Source: Sphingobacterium endophyticum (GTDB lineage Bacteria > Bacteroidota > Bacteroidia > Sphingobacteriales > Sphingobacteriaceae). From it: a stretch of DNA of 64,000 nucleotides. Shown in pieces: positions 8,627 through 18,254 of this stretch. The notes beneath the pieces were generated by a model, which was not told where the DNA came from, did not search any database, and saw nothing but the letters and a program-made list of their open reading frames with translations. A program made the translations under genes and the position numbers. The stretch's first letter is position 1. Each line of letters begins with the position of its first letter. The stretch spans positions 1 through 64,000 of the forward strand of contig NZ_SMMI01000004.1 in NCBI RefSeq assembly GCF_009733535.1, read 5' to 3'.

Positions 8627-11600
8627 TTACTGCCCCCAGGAGGTTTCAATTTTACTCCCTCTGTCTGAATCCTTAACAACTGTTACAGATCTCGGAATCC
8701 GCTCCTTAAGCTCTTCAACATGTGAAATAATACCTACTACTCTATTCTCGTGATGCAAATACTGTAATGTATCAAAAACCGTATTAATGCTATCTGAATC
8801 CTGCGTTCCGAAACCCTCATCTATAAAGAAGAAGTTCCTATCTGCTTTATTCAATGATTGTATATTTTCCGCTAAGGCTAATGCTAAACATAAGGATGCT
8901 TGAAATCCCTGTCCGCCCGACAAAGTTTTTACAGACCTTTTATATCCATTATTTAAATAATCGATAACCTCAAATTCATTATTGTCATTTATAGTCAAAC
9001 TTAGTTGGTTCCTGGTTAAACGATGAAATCGCTCATTGGCCATCTCACACATTTGCCTTAAGTGAATGCTTGAAACGTAATTCACAAAACCATTCCCCTT
9101 AAAAAGATTTTCTAAAACTTTTAAATTTGATGCCCTCAAATTTAATTGGTCAAATTCTTCTAGCAACTTCTCCTTCTTCCCTATTTCCAACGTCAATTGT
9201 GCTAATTCCTTTTCCAACCCTCCTGTCAATGATAATTGCAATTCCAGCTCTTCCTTTTTAAATTCAAAAAGCTTGACACTAGTTTCTAAATCCTCCTCTG
9301 AAAACTGTTTATCTTTTAAAAAGTCACGCAATGAATTAATTTGAGTTTCCAAAACTTCCAATCGAACATAATATTGTTGAATATCTCTCCTAAGTTGTTC
9401 TACCGGCATTGGCCTTTGAATAATTTGCTGAACTTGGGTAATATCTGCAAAATTAAACTCCCTCAATAATTTAGCAAGTTGCTCTTGCCTTACTTTAATC
9501 TGTTGGTTATAGGAACTTAACTGATCCTTTGCTGAACTATATTGTCCAGCTATTTCAGCCAACTTCGTTTTAAGTGTATTAAGCTTTTGCGTTAAAGTAA
9601 GATATTGACTTTCAATATGAATAATCTTTTGGTCAAGGTTTAACCTTGAACGACGTACTTCCTCTAATTCTAAATCTTCAAATTCCGGATACTTAAGATG
9701 TTGCAATGAATTTTTGCTATGCGTACTTACACCCTGCACAACAGCAATTTCTGCCTTAATATTATCCAATTCCTTTTCAAACTTTTGGACATTTTCCCTG
9801 TTTTTGTGTAGATCTATTCTTAATTGCTTGATCTCATTTTCCAAAACTTGGGTAACTTGCTCTGATTGTTTTATTCTTTCCTTTTGTGTTGCAAATGCCC
9901 CATCATCTTCACTGGAATATCCTACCCAATTAAATTGAGAAATATGAATTTCCAATTGCCTCCTGTGATTTTCTGCTTCTATATTTTTTTGCTCTAACCT
10001 TAACCGTTTTGACCCCAAACCAAAACTTGATTTTGCAAATTCCTCTTTTAGGCTTTGATAGGATTGTCTCTGTTCCTCCAATTCCTGTTTATTCAAGCGT
10101 ATTTTATTTAACTCTTCTTGAACATGTGTAGCAACCATAGGCTCTGGATGATCCAGAGCTCCACATAATGGACAGGGCATCCCTGGCAAAAGATCTGTTG
10201 CAAATTGACTCAATTTTGCCTGAACTTGTAATTGTGTTTCTTGGTCTCTTAGCTTATTAAAATTATTCTCAATCAATTTAAGTTCATTCCCAGTCATTTG
10301 ACCCCAATTATCCTCTGTATAGCCATGCTTATGATATTGAGACTGTTCTTCAGTGATCTCTTGAGTTAGTTGTTGGATTTCTTCTTGTACTTGACCGACT
10401 TTTTGTAGCAAACTGTCTTTCAAGTGATACCACTTCTCCATCTCAATAAGCTGAGAAGTATCAATCTTTTCAGATTTCAATTCTGCTAATCTTTCTTCGG
10501 CTTCTTCAAGTTTTTGATTAAGAACAACCTCAGACTCCTTGGTCCGCTCTACAAAGGGAGTCCCTTTAATTAAGCGAGTCTCTAATTCCTTCTCCTTCTT
10601 ATTATTTTCTTTAATCTGAATAATTAATTTATAATCCTCGGCTTGGCCCCTTAACACATTTAGATTCAAATAATCATACTGAACTTCAGCTATCTCCCTC
10701 TCTACAACATCAATTTCCTGCAATTGCCTTTCCTTTATGGATTGAAAATTCTCAATTCGATGAATTAATGACTCTCTTTCATTATTTAAAGATTGTAAAA
10801 AAGCTAAAGGCTCTTTAAATGCATGAGAAGTCCGTTCATATCGGTTCAAATCCTGCTCCTGTTGCTGAATACGGGCCTTCTTAGAATTCAGTTCAGTAAA
10901 TTGGGCTTCTTTTTGATCTAATTCAATTCTCTTATCTTTAAATTCCTGTAAAGATTGAACCTTTTGCTGTAAGACTTGAAAATCCTCTTTCGTCTGTGCT
11001 AATGTTACCTTAGCATCTTCAACCTCACGCTGCTTTAATCCCAAAGCCTCAGATGATATACTTTCAAAACCTGATAATGCACCCTTAAGGTTTTCTAATT
11101 TCCTATTATTTCCTGCTTGCAAATTCCCAACTTTCGGCCCCAAATCAAATTTATTAAGGTAAAAGATCTCTTTCATCATTTCTGAACGGTCCTTACCTTT
11201 TAATTCAAGAAATTCTTTAAACTGACCCTGAGGAATTATGATGGTCCTTCGAAAGTTTGGATAGGAAAGGTTGGTAACCAATGCTCCATCTGCTGACTCC
11301 ATTGGAACCCAATTCTCATCCTTCCATTCGTAAGCAGTGCGTTCAATTGGAGTGGTATCATCAAAGTTCTTTCGCCTCTTCCATTGCGCAACAAATCGGA
11401 ATTTTCTGTTTTCAAAATTTAAAAATTCAAAATCAATCATTGTCTGATTAGATTTTAAATTCATCATATTATAAGCTCGTTTATCCGTTTTGTTTAAACG
11501 TTCAGTATCTCCATATAAAACGAAGCTTATAGCTTCTAAAATAGATGACTTACCAGAACCAACAGATCCAAAGATTCCAAATAATCCCGCCTGCGTCAGT

Positions 11601-11671
11601 TCGGTAAAATCAATTGTTTGTTTCTCTTGATAGGAATATAATCCTTCTATGCTTAATAATATTGGCAGCAT
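8627..11671 (-). CDS. sbcC: Exonuclease SbcC (Mre11-Rad50 family ATPase)
   Basis: The 1014-residue SMC-like ATPase partners SbcD to process hairpin and protein-blocked DNA ends. Walker A GSVGSGKS lies near residue 36, two very long coiled coils flank a zinc hook CPLCG near 497, and the signature LSGGQ is near 917, followed by Walker B FFFIDEGFG near 945. Length is normal. The start lies 2 bases after the sbcD stop, so the two are translationally coupled. Confidence 0.96.
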   Translation of the reverse strand: MLPILLSIEGLYSYQEKQTIDFTELTQAGLFGIFGSVGSGKSSILEAISFVLYGDTERLNKTDKRAYNMMNLKSNQTMIDFEFLNFENRKFRFVAQWKRRKNFDDTTPIERTAYEWKDENWVPMESADGALVTNLSYPNFRRTIIIPQGQFKEFLELKGKDRSEMMKEIFYLNKFDLGPKVGNLQAGNNRKLENLKGALSGFESISSEALGLKQREVEDAKVTLAQTKEDFQVLQQKVQSLQEFKDKRIELDQKEAQFTELNSKKARIQQQEQDLNRYERTSHAFKEPLAFLQSLNNERESLIHRIENFQSIKERQLQEIDVVEREIAEVQYDYLNLNVLRGQAEDYKLIIQIKENNKKEKELETRLIKGTPFVERTKESEVVLNQKLEEAEERLAELKSEKIDTSQLIEMEKWYHLKDSLLQKVGQVQEEIQQLTQEITEEQSQYHKHGYTEDNWGQMTGNELKLIENNFNKLRDQETQLQVQAKLSQFATDLLPGMPCPLCGALDHPEPMVATHVQEELNKIRLNKQELEEQRQSYQSLKEEFAKSSFGLGSKRLRLEQKNIEAENHRRQLEIHISQFNWVGYSSEDDGAFATQKERIKQSEQVTQVLENEIKQLRIDLHKNRENVQKFEKELDNIKAEIAVVQGVSTHSKNSLQHLKYPEFEDLELEEVRRSRLNLDQKIIHIESQYLTLTQKLNTLKTKLAEIAGQYSSAKDQLSSYNQQIKVRQEQLAKLLREFNFADITQVQQIIQRPMPVEQLRRDIQQYYVRLEVLETQINSLRDFLKDKQFSEEDLETSVKLFEFKKEELELQLSLTGGLEKELAQLTLEIGKKEKLLEEFDQLNLRASNLKVLENLFKGNGFVNYVSSIHLRQMCEMANERFHRLTRNQLSLTINDNNEFEVIDYLNNGYKRSVKTLSGGQGFQASLCLALALAENIQSLNKADRNFFFIDEGFGTQDSDSINTVFDTLQYLHHENRVVGIISHVEELKERIPRSVTVVKDSDRGSKIETSWGQ

Positions 11672-11673
11672 GC

Positions 11674-12900
11674 TTAATCCTCTTTTTCTAAAGTATTCGT
11701 AGAAACCTCATCAAATAAGGTCAATATTTCATCATTGGGTTCTTGTCCATATTTAAACTTGAAATAATCTTTAAAAAGATCCTTCATATTTTGGTCTAAA
11801 TTAACTTTGATTTCAGACCTCTCTAAAAGGCGCTTATTGTTAACTACTGGAATAATGTGAATGATTCCATTATGCGCCTCATGAATTCTCTTTAAATCAC
11901 TGGCTGTTAAAAAATTATCTGATTCTATTGTAAGTTCTACTAAAGCTTCTTGATTATCATGTAACCATCTCACAGCTTCGTCTATATCCTTAAATCTTGT
12001 TCTTACTAATGGCCTTCCTTTCAGAAGTTGTACAGTACGATACTGCGCAATTTTATTAGGTTCTAAATCCACAATCACTACCTGCTTTTTCTGTCCACTC
12101 TCAGAAAATGAATATGCCAAAGGACTGCCTGAGTAAATAACGGGTGAGGTACTATGCCCAATCTCATGAAATTTATGTAAGTGTCCTAACGCTGTATACT
12201 GAACTTGAGATGGAATACCATCAGAATATATTAAGTCAGCAAATCCTAGTCGAATAGGCTTTTCTCCCTCTGGCTCCTCCAAAACTTCACCTCCTCGCTT
12301 CAACATATATAAATGAGTACATAATAAATTAACCCCATAGCTGTCACAATATTGAGTTGCTAAATCTTGCCAGCGTTGTTTCAATACTTCTTGCAATTGG
12401 GCAGATTTATCCTCAAAACCTAGAAATTGCTTTAACCTAATCTCGTTGGCAAATGATGTACTCAATATTCTAATGGGATAATAGTATTTTGGAATCTTGA
12501 TCTCCACAAATCCCTCATCAACTCTGATAACATCAAAATGACCCTCTACAGTAATAGGATTAATTTTTAAATGTGGCTGACCAAAGAAGAATATCCCCAA
12601 TTCCCTTGCTAATGAATCCGGAGAATCTATGCGATCTGGTGAATCATGATTACCTGCTATCGCAATAACCGGCCTCCGTCCATTCTTTGATAATTTCTTT
12701 AATGTTCTATAAAGTAACTCAATTGCCTCAACGGGAGGATTAAAAGTATCATATAAATCTCCTGATACTACAACAATATCAACATCCTCCTTATCTGCTA
12801 TTTGACATATCTCGTCTAAAATTTCCTTCTGTTCATCTATTCGAGAAAAGAAATCAAGCTTTTTACCCAGATGCCAATCTGCTGTATGTAATATGCGCAT
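11674..12900 (-). CDS. sbcD: Exonuclease SbcD (Mre11-like nuclease)
   Basis: The 408-residue metallophosphoesterase shows the phosphodiesterase motifs DWHLGK (8-13), GDLYD (about 47) and GNHDS (about 84), and a later GHLHKFH metal-binding block. It is the nuclease subunit of SbcCD, acting on DNA ends and hairpins in the cytoplasm. It is the promoter-proximal gene of the sbcDC pair. Confidence 0.96.
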   Translation of the reverse strand: MRILHTADWHLGKKLDFFSRIDEQKEILDEICQIADKEDVDIVVVSGDLYDTFNPPVEAIELLYRTLKKLSKNGRRPVIAIAGNHDSPDRIDSPDSLARELGIFFFGQPHLKINPITVEGHFDVIRVDEGFVEIKIPKYYYPIRILSTSFANEIRLKQFLGFEDKSAQLQEVLKQRWQDLATQYCDSYGVNLLCTHLYMLKRGGEVLEEPEGEKPIRLGFADLIYSDGIPSQVQYTALGHLHKFHEIGHSTSPVIYSGSPLAYSFSESGQKKQVVIVDLEPNKIAQYRTVQLLKGRPLVRTRFKDIDEAVRWLHDNQEALVELTIESDNFLTASDLKRIHEAHNGIIHIIPVVNNKRLLERSEIKVNLDQNMKDLFKDYFKFKYGQEPNDEILTLFDEVSTNTLEKED

Positions 12901-12907
12901 TTACAAT

Positions 12908-12941
12908 AAATCTGTATGGTGAAGATTAAAAATACAGATTT
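12908..12941 (-). terminator. Hairpin downstream of the SelW-like gene
   Basis: Nine-base arms (12908-12916 and 12933-12941) are perfectly complementary with a 16-base loop, between the SelW-like stop and the sbcD start. No T-run follows on the minus strand, so it could instead lie in the sbcD leader. Confidence 0.35.
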
Positions 12942-13003
12942 TTATCTTTGTAAATGGTTAAGAAATGTGAAACACCTTAGGTATAAGAGAAAACATATAA
13001 CAC

Positions 13004-13279
13004 CTATCGGTCGGAGTGACCTAATGACTTTTCAGGATTTACCTTATTGCGAACCAATTGTTTAAGTTCTTTGATTTCTGGAAATCTACCCTCACGCTTG
13101 CGATCAAAAATAATTTCATCATTCACAATAATTGTGTAACGACCACTTATTTCCCCAGGCTCCAAGTTTACAGAAAATAAATCTTCCGAAAATGTGGTTA
13201 GCAACTCCTGAGCCATATATGAAGCCCGAAGCATCCAACCACATTTTGGACAATAAATTATACGAACTATTGCTTTCAC
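13004..13279 (-). CDS. SelW-like Rdx-family redoxin (Cys form)
   Basis: The 91-residue protein has the SelT/SelW/SelH (Rdx) thioredoxin-like pattern: a beta strand followed by CPKC at residues 10-13, and the downstream GEISGRYTIIVNDEIIFDRK strand pair. In vertebrate SelW one of these cysteines is selenocysteine; here both are cysteine. The start is GTG, because no ATG occurs before the CPKC motif. It lies 14 bases downstream of a small cytochrome c gene and is probably co-transcribed, consistent with periplasmic or membrane-linked redox chemistry, although the redoxin has no signal peptide. Confidence 0.85.
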   Translation of the reverse strand: MKAIVRIIYCPKCGWMLRASYMAQELLTTFSEDLFSVNLEPGEISGRYTIIVNDEIIFDRKREGRFPEIKELKQLVRNKVNPEKSLGHSDR

Positions 13280-13293
13280 TAATTTAAATTAAA

Positions 13294-13692
13294 TTAATGC
13301 TTTTGAACAGTATATGCATCAGTTTTACCGTTATGACAGGTATTACATGAAATATTGTAAACTATACCATCATACGCATGTTTAAAATGTTTCTTATTAA
13401 TTTGATTCGTCATTTTAATCATATGTCTGGCAACATCTTTCTTCGGATTTGAATCCGATGCAAAGTCTAATCCTTTCTCGCCGTTGGCTTTCGGAGCATG
13501 ACAATGATTACATTTTACCCCTAAGGCCATATTAAATGATTTCATCGTACTATCTAACTCTTCATGAGTTATATTTTTTGGAAGTACTTTTAAATTTTGT
13601 GGCTTTTTTTCTTCTTGACCCCCTATATGAAAGGCACTTAAACCTAAAACTATAGCGAATAAACTTAATAGCGTGCTGATTTTTCTCTTCAT
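13294..13692 (-). CDS. Small periplasmic dihaem cytochrome c
   Basis: The ATG at 13692 gives 132 residues starting with a signal peptide (MKRKISTLLSLFAIVLGLSA). The mature domain resembles the photosynthetic-reaction-centre cytochrome subunit fold (CytoC_RC) found singly in many Bacteroidota. It has two haem-binding motifs, CNHCH and CNTCH, with helical segments containing Met residues (MKSFNMALGV, RHMIKMTNQI) that could be axial ligands. It is likely an electron carrier. It is first in an operon with the SelW-like redoxin. Confidence 0.85.
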   Translation of the reverse strand: MKRKISTLLSLFAIVLGLSAFHIGGQEEKKPQNLKVLPKNITHEELDSTMKSFNMALGVKCNHCHAPKANGEKGLDFASDSNPKKDVARHMIKMTNQINKKHFKHAYDGIVYNISCNTCHNGKTDAYTVQKH

Positions 13693-13901
13693 CTCTCTTG
13701 ATTTTAGTTGGTACTGCCAATTTAGCAAAAATTATTAAATTGTAATAGAAATGTCATGAAAAACTATAAAACGCAAATAACCAACAACTTAAACATCTTT
13801 ATTTTGTTAAACACTTCTTTGTTTTTATCTTGCAACCCTTGATCTTATAATAGCTTATAGTTTGCTGACAACCTTTCTCAGCAAAATATGTATTTATCAC
13901 T

Positions 13902-14621
13902 ATGTATAAACATTTTTCATTACTATTTACGCTTCTAATTGGATTCGCAGTACCAAACTTTGCACAGTTAAAATCGGTTAAAGCTAAATCTGGTTATTCC
14001 TACTGGGTAAGAACACCTGAGAATATGGATAAAAAAGAAAAACTCCCTATAATTATCTTTCTCCATGGCAGAAGTCTTTCTGGCCATGACTTAAATAGAG
14101 TAAAAAGGTATGGGGTACTAAGGGCAATAGAAAAAGGAAAAGATTTAGACGCTATTATCGTTGCCCCTCAAACCGCTAACGGATGGGATCCAGACAAGGT
14201 AATCAAGGTGTTAGATGAAGTCCTAAAAAATTATCCCGCAGACAAAAGTAGAGTATATGTCTGTGGAATGAGCATGGGTGGTTATGGCACAATGGATGTT
14301 GCCGGTAAATATCCTGAAAGAATTGCCGCGGCAGTCGCAATCTGTGGTGGCGGAACAACTAGTTATGCATGCAATTTAACGCAAGTACCAATCTGGATAC
14401 AACATGGTAGTGCAGATCGCGCGGTACCTGCTTCTGAATCTAAAAAAATCTATAATGCAATTAAAAAATGTAATAGTAAAGCCGACGCTACCTTAACAAT
14501 TATTCCTGGTGGAACTCATGGAAGTGTCGAAAGTCTTTTTCATGGTGAAAAAATATATGATTTTATGTTTAAACACTCTAAAGGCTCATACTCAGATAAC
14601 AATACAATTTCATATAAATAA
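13902..14621 (+). CDS. Secreted alpha/beta-hydrolase (esterase/phospholipase type)
   Basis: The 239-residue protein has a signal peptide (about 1-21), an oxyanion segment IIFLHGRS, the nucleophile elbow CGMSMGGYG (GxSxG), an Asp in the GSADRAVP segment and a terminal His in GGTHGSVE. This is the layout of carboxylesterase/phospholipase and dienelactone-hydrolase-like secreted esterases. The substrate is unknown. Its stop is 16 bases before the next gene, so the two may be co-transcribed. Confidence 0.85.
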   Translation: MYKHFSLLFTLLIGFAVPNFAQLKSVKAKSGYSYWVRTPENMDKKEKLPIIIFLHGRSLSGHDLNRVKRYGVLRAIEKGKDLDAIIVAPQTANGWDPDKVIKVLDEVLKNYPADKSRVYVCGMSMGGYGTMDVAGKYPERIAAAVAICGGGTTSYACNLTQVPIWIQHGSADRAVPASESKKIYNAIKKCNSKADATLTIIPGGTHGSVESLFHGEKIYDFMFKHSKGSYSDNNTISYK

Positions 14622-14637
14622 TCAATTTAGGAAAATC

Positions 14638-15144
14638 ATGCTAATCCAAGTAAATGATGGAATGCAAAAAAATTATGCGTACGAACTTACGGAACCTGTA
14701 GGCAAAAATTTTCATCCTGAATTTACTCCAGAATTAACTCCTAAAGAAATGTTAGAATTAGGTGTATTTAATGGAAAATACCTCAATTCTTGCCAAAATG
14801 AATTCCCAATCGACTGGTTTAAAAATGTAAACCTGTTTCTTGGAGAAAGTCAGAATGGAAATCCAGACCTCAATTACTTCAAAGTTAGAGCTTCTCAACC
14901 ACTTGAAGAATGGCAAAAAAAAGGATGGATTAACCCTCAAGACCCCAGAGGATGGTTCCAATGGTATTGCAGATACTTTATGGGAAGAAGATCTGCTGAT
15001 GATCTAAGACAGATTAAACGTTGGAAAGCAATGAAAAGACATATCGCTCAAATTAAAAACAACTGTCAGTTCGGCGACCTTCAATGTAGACCTAAACAAA
15101 GACAAGCTCTTCTTCATTGGGCTTATGACAGCATAAATATGTAA
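14638..15144 (+). CDS. Conserved hypothetical protein
   Basis: Starting at the ATG at 14638 (an upstream frame overlaps the esterase out of frame and is unlikely) gives 168 residues. It is soluble, rich in aromatic residues, and has motifs such as YELTEPVGKNFHPEFTPELT near the start, DPRGWFQWYCRYFMGRR in the middle and a Cys pair (NNCQFGDLQC). Proteins of this kind occur across several phyla, but I cannot name a family. The basic tail with two cysteines hints at metal or nucleic-acid binding; this is inference only. Confidence 0.75.
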   Translation: MLIQVNDGMQKNYAYELTEPVGKNFHPEFTPELTPKEMLELGVFNGKYLNSCQNEFPIDWFKNVNLFLGESQNGNPDLNYFKVRASQPLEEWQKKGWINPQDPRGWFQWYCRYFMGRRSADDLRQIKRWKAMKRHIAQIKNNCQFGDLQCRPKQRQALLHWAYDSINM

Positions 15145-15146
15145 TC

Positions 15147-15935
15147 CTATATTTTACAATTAAAACTGAGCATCATTTGTCGGCCATTATAAGTGGGATA
15201 TAATAAATAAGGATGCTTTTTCTTTTGAATTCTTTCTTTCAACACTGGAAGCAACCAATAGGATATTTTTGTACTTAATATACCTATTCCTGCTCCCATG
15301 ATCACATCAGATAACCAATGCTTATTGTTATACATTCGGAAAAAACCTGTCCCTGCCGCAATCCCATAGGCACCTATCCCATACCAAATAGATTGATGAC
15401 TATATTCCTGCCAAACTAATTCTGCCCCAACAAATGCAGTTGCTGTATGTCCAGAAGGAAATGAATTATTAGCAGAAAAATCTGGCCTCCAAGTAGGAAT
15501 AGTCCCTTTCAGTAAATTAACCGCTCCTGCCATTATTAAATGCGAAATCCCAGCAGTAAACAATCTTGTTTTAATTTCGTGCTTACCGGAAACCCCTAAA
15601 ACATCTAACGCAAAATAGGAAGCGGTAGGAATGTATTGAGAATAATCATCAATTGGAAATTTCCCAGGATGATTTGTTTGCAGGTTATCTCGTATAAAAA
15701 CATTCTGATTTTTGATATATGGATTTTTAATCGAAACTACTCCAATTGTAATAAAGCCAACAGGTGCAATTAATTCTGAACGTAAAACATGTTGTTGAAA
15801 TATTTTATGAAAACCACTTTCTATTTGCCCTGCTAAACTATCTGTCTGACATATGCAATAGGTGCTGTTAAGATTTAAAATAAGTAAGATTAATACTCGT
15901 AATCTTAGATTAAACCAGAAGATCAATAGCTTCAT
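15147..15935 (-). CDS. PAP2-family membrane phosphatase
   Basis: The 262-residue protein starts with a signal-like hydrophobic segment and carries all three phosphatase motifs: K-x6-RP (KGTIPTWRP), PSGH (FPSGHTA) and R-x5-H-x3-D (RMYNNKHWLSD). The family dephosphorylates lipid phosphates such as phosphatidic acid, PGP or undecaprenyl pyrophosphate on the outer face of the inner membrane. The exact substrate is not decidable. It is convergent with the preceding gene, with 2 bases between the stops. Confidence 0.88.
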   Translation of the reverse strand: MKLLIFWFNLRLRVLILLILNLNSTYCICQTDSLAGQIESGFHKIFQQHVLRSELIAPVGFITIGVVSIKNPYIKNQNVFIRDNLQTNHPGKFPIDDYSQYIPTASYFALDVLGVSGKHEIKTRLFTAGISHLIMAGAVNLLKGTIPTWRPDFSANNSFPSGHTATAFVGAELVWQEYSHQSIWYGIGAYGIAAGTGFFRMYNNKHWLSDVIMGAGIGILSTKISYWLLPVLKERIQKKKHPYLLYPTYNGRQMMLSFNCKI

Positions 15936-16233
15936 TAAATTATACTTTCGGTTATTAATTGGATATTTACACCTCTCTAAATCAACCTACACATATGTTA
16001 TTGCCATATCTTTCAAAACGAAATTATTATTAAAATTCGATAAATAAAATACCTAACATCGTGTATTTTTTATGCTTTAATTATTTAATAATCATCATCA
16101 TTTTTATCAAGTTATAGCCTACAAGGACCTGTTTTGGAAGATACTCTGGTATAATTATATAATTCAACAATACTCCGACTTAACAATCTTCTTTTTTAAA
16201 GCATGCTTGAGGTAGATTTAGGAAATTCAAATA

Positions 16234-17037
16234 ATGAAAATTTTTGTCTTCTTATTTTTCACACTTATGAATATAAATCATTGCATGGGGCAGAATTCAG
16301 AAAATTCAGAAACAAATCTGCTCTTGAAAAAATTTGATTTTGAGTCACAGATAATAAATGGATACCATGAGTTGCTGCCTCAAGAACTTAAAGAATCTCA
16401 AGCTGACCTTCTCATTGATATTGAGAAAAAATATAATCGGCAAGAAATCAGAAAAACACTCCTGAATTTCATTCAACAAGTATATTCCCATGATGAAATA
16501 AAGAAATTTTCCTCAATGGAACCTGAATCTATAATTGAAGATAACCAGAACAAATTCAAAGAATTGGAAAATAAATTAGAAGGATATTATGATCAAATGT
16601 ATCTTGAAGTAAACCGAGCACTCTCTGGGGTTAAAATTATAGATATTCCGATTCAGTCTAAACCATTTGAATTTTTTACTATAAACCGACCGGATGGTAT
16701 TTACGAGGCCACTGCATATGATAATTTCCTACCCCAAAACATACAAATTAATCCGAAACCTTTAATTCCTGCAGCAAAATTTATCTCAATTGAAATCTTA
16801 CAAATTGACGCCTACACAAATAGTATTAATATTCAATTGAATCTAAATGATCAGAATTTAATAGAAAAAATAATCAAAAATCAAAAGGCTGACTTAGTCC
16901 TGATTATTGATAAAAAATTGATTTCAATTGTAAGTCATGAACCATTATTTCAAAATAATTCTTTGATTTTGACCTCAGAATGGTCATTAAATGATCTTCA
17001 AATGATTAAAGACACGCTAAACAGGGATGTGTATTAA
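16234..17037 (+). CDS. Secreted protein, first gene of ankyrin operon
   Basis: The 267-residue protein begins with a signal peptide (MKIFVFLFFTLMNINHCMGQ). The N-terminal half is helical (weakly DUF2059-like, LLIDIEKKYNRQEIRKTLLN). The C-terminal half looks like a beta domain with ILQIDAYTNSINIQLNLN and DLVLIIDKKLISIV strands. I do not recognise a family. It is 18 bases ahead of two ankyrin genes and so probably functions with them. Its codon use is AT-rich like its neighbours. Confidence 0.7.
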   Translation: MKIFVFLFFTLMNINHCMGQNSENSETNLLLKKFDFESQIINGYHELLPQELKESQADLLIDIEKKYNRQEIRKTLLNFIQQVYSHDEIKKFSSMEPESIIEDNQNKFKELENKLEGYYDQMYLEVNRALSGVKIIDIPIQSKPFEFFTINRPDGIYEATAYDNFLPQNIQINPKPLIPAAKFISIEILQIDAYTNSINIQLNLNDQNLIEKIIKNQKADLVLIIDKKLISIVSHEPLFQNNSLILTSEWSLNDLQMIKDTLNRDVY

Positions 17038-17055
17038 AATTAAAACTAAAACATT

Positions 17056-18252
17056 ATGTTCGAAAAAACAGATCTTATAATTGCCATTGATAAAGCTGAT
17101 CTAAATACTGCTGTTAAACTTTATAATGAAGGCAATAGAATTCCAAACAGTCCTCATGCTTATGATTATTCTCAATTATTTGATAATCTTATCAGAATTA
17201 GGGCATATGAATTAATCAACTTAATGGTTGAGAACGGGGAAATTGAAAATGATGTCTATATGCTTGATAATATTGAGAATTCCATGTTTTCAAAATTAAT
17301 AAGAGTAAAAAACTTAGATGAAAGCTTCCTTGAATTTTTTAAAAGCTTTTTAGATAGTTCCCAGAACATTAACGATGAGGTTGCTGGTCACTCATTAATT
17401 AGTTACGCCATTGAAAGTGGGGCAGATCCTAAAATCCTTCAAACTTTGATTGACGCAGGTTGCAATACCCATTTTAAAAATCAAGCAGAAGATAATCTAA
17501 TAAATATAAGCATTAAGAAATATGGGATAAGTAGCAGTAACCTAATATCATATATTCAAATTTTCAGTAAGGAAGGTGTAGATATCAATGAAAAAAATAA
17601 AGTCGGAAAAACTGCATTGCATCATGCTGTGGAATCTAACAAACCTCAAATCCTAGAAATATTACTACAAAATGGCGCTAACCCGAATGTACAAGATGCA
17701 GAAGGAAATTCCCCTTTTCACATTGCTGTTGCGCATAAACTCGATTTGGACATATACAATCAGCTTGCTGAATATGACAGCATGGACTTTGAACAAACCA
17801 ATCATAGAGGAGAAAAAGCACTACATGAATATCTAAGGATTTTGGATGGCTTTGGTTCTGAAAATCCAGAATTACTTTTAAAATTAATCGATGATGGCGC
17901 GAACCTAAATAGTACCTCCCCTTTTTACAGTAAGGAAGTTTCAGCATGGGATTGGATTGTCCAGAAAAAAGCTGTCCTTTTCGAAAAAGTATTTAATACT
18001 ATTCAACCTGATATAAATGAACAGGATGATTTGGGAAATACACTTTTACATAAAGTGGTTAGCAAGGACAGCAATAATGACCAAAATATCGCTAAAGAAA
18101 CTTATAGAAAAGTGAAATTCCTTCTGGATAAGGGTGCATCTCCAACAATATTAAACAATGATGAAAGGTCCGCAATGATGATTGCTTCTGAGGATAACTT
18201 AAAAACTAAAACGGTCGAATTATTATTAATAGCTCAACAAAAAGAAAAGTAA
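17056..18252 (+). CDS. Ankyrin-repeat protein
   Basis: This 398-residue cytoplasmic protein has no signal peptide. Degenerate repeats fill the N-terminal half, and clear ankyrin repeats appear around residues 175-240 (GKTALHHAVESNKPQILEIL, LLQNGANPNVQDAEGNSPFH) and 320-390. Ankyrin repeats bind protein partners. It is separated from the following ankyrin gene by only 2 bases, so translation is coupled and the two products may form a pair. Confidence 0.9.
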   Translation: MFEKTDLIIAIDKADLNTAVKLYNEGNRIPNSPHAYDYSQLFDNLIRIRAYELINLMVENGEIENDVYMLDNIENSMFSKLIRVKNLDESFLEFFKSFLDSSQNINDEVAGHSLISYAIESGADPKILQTLIDAGCNTHFKNQAEDNLINISIKKYGISSSNLISYIQIFSKEGVDINEKNKVGKTALHHAVESNKPQILEILLQNGANPNVQDAEGNSPFHIAVAHKLDLDIYNQLAEYDSMDFEQTNHRGEKALHEYLRILDGFGSENPELLLKLIDDGANLNSTSPFYSKEVSAWDWIVQKKAVLFEKVFNTIQPDINEQDDLGNTLLHKVVSKDSNNDQNIAKETYRKVKFLLDKGASPTILNNDERSAMMIASEDNLKTKTVELLLIAQQKEK

Positions 18253-18254
18253 TT

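Noticed and set aside
13004-13279. Selenoprotein
   Set aside because: Both positions of the CxxC motif are encoded by cysteine codons and no in-frame TGA is present.
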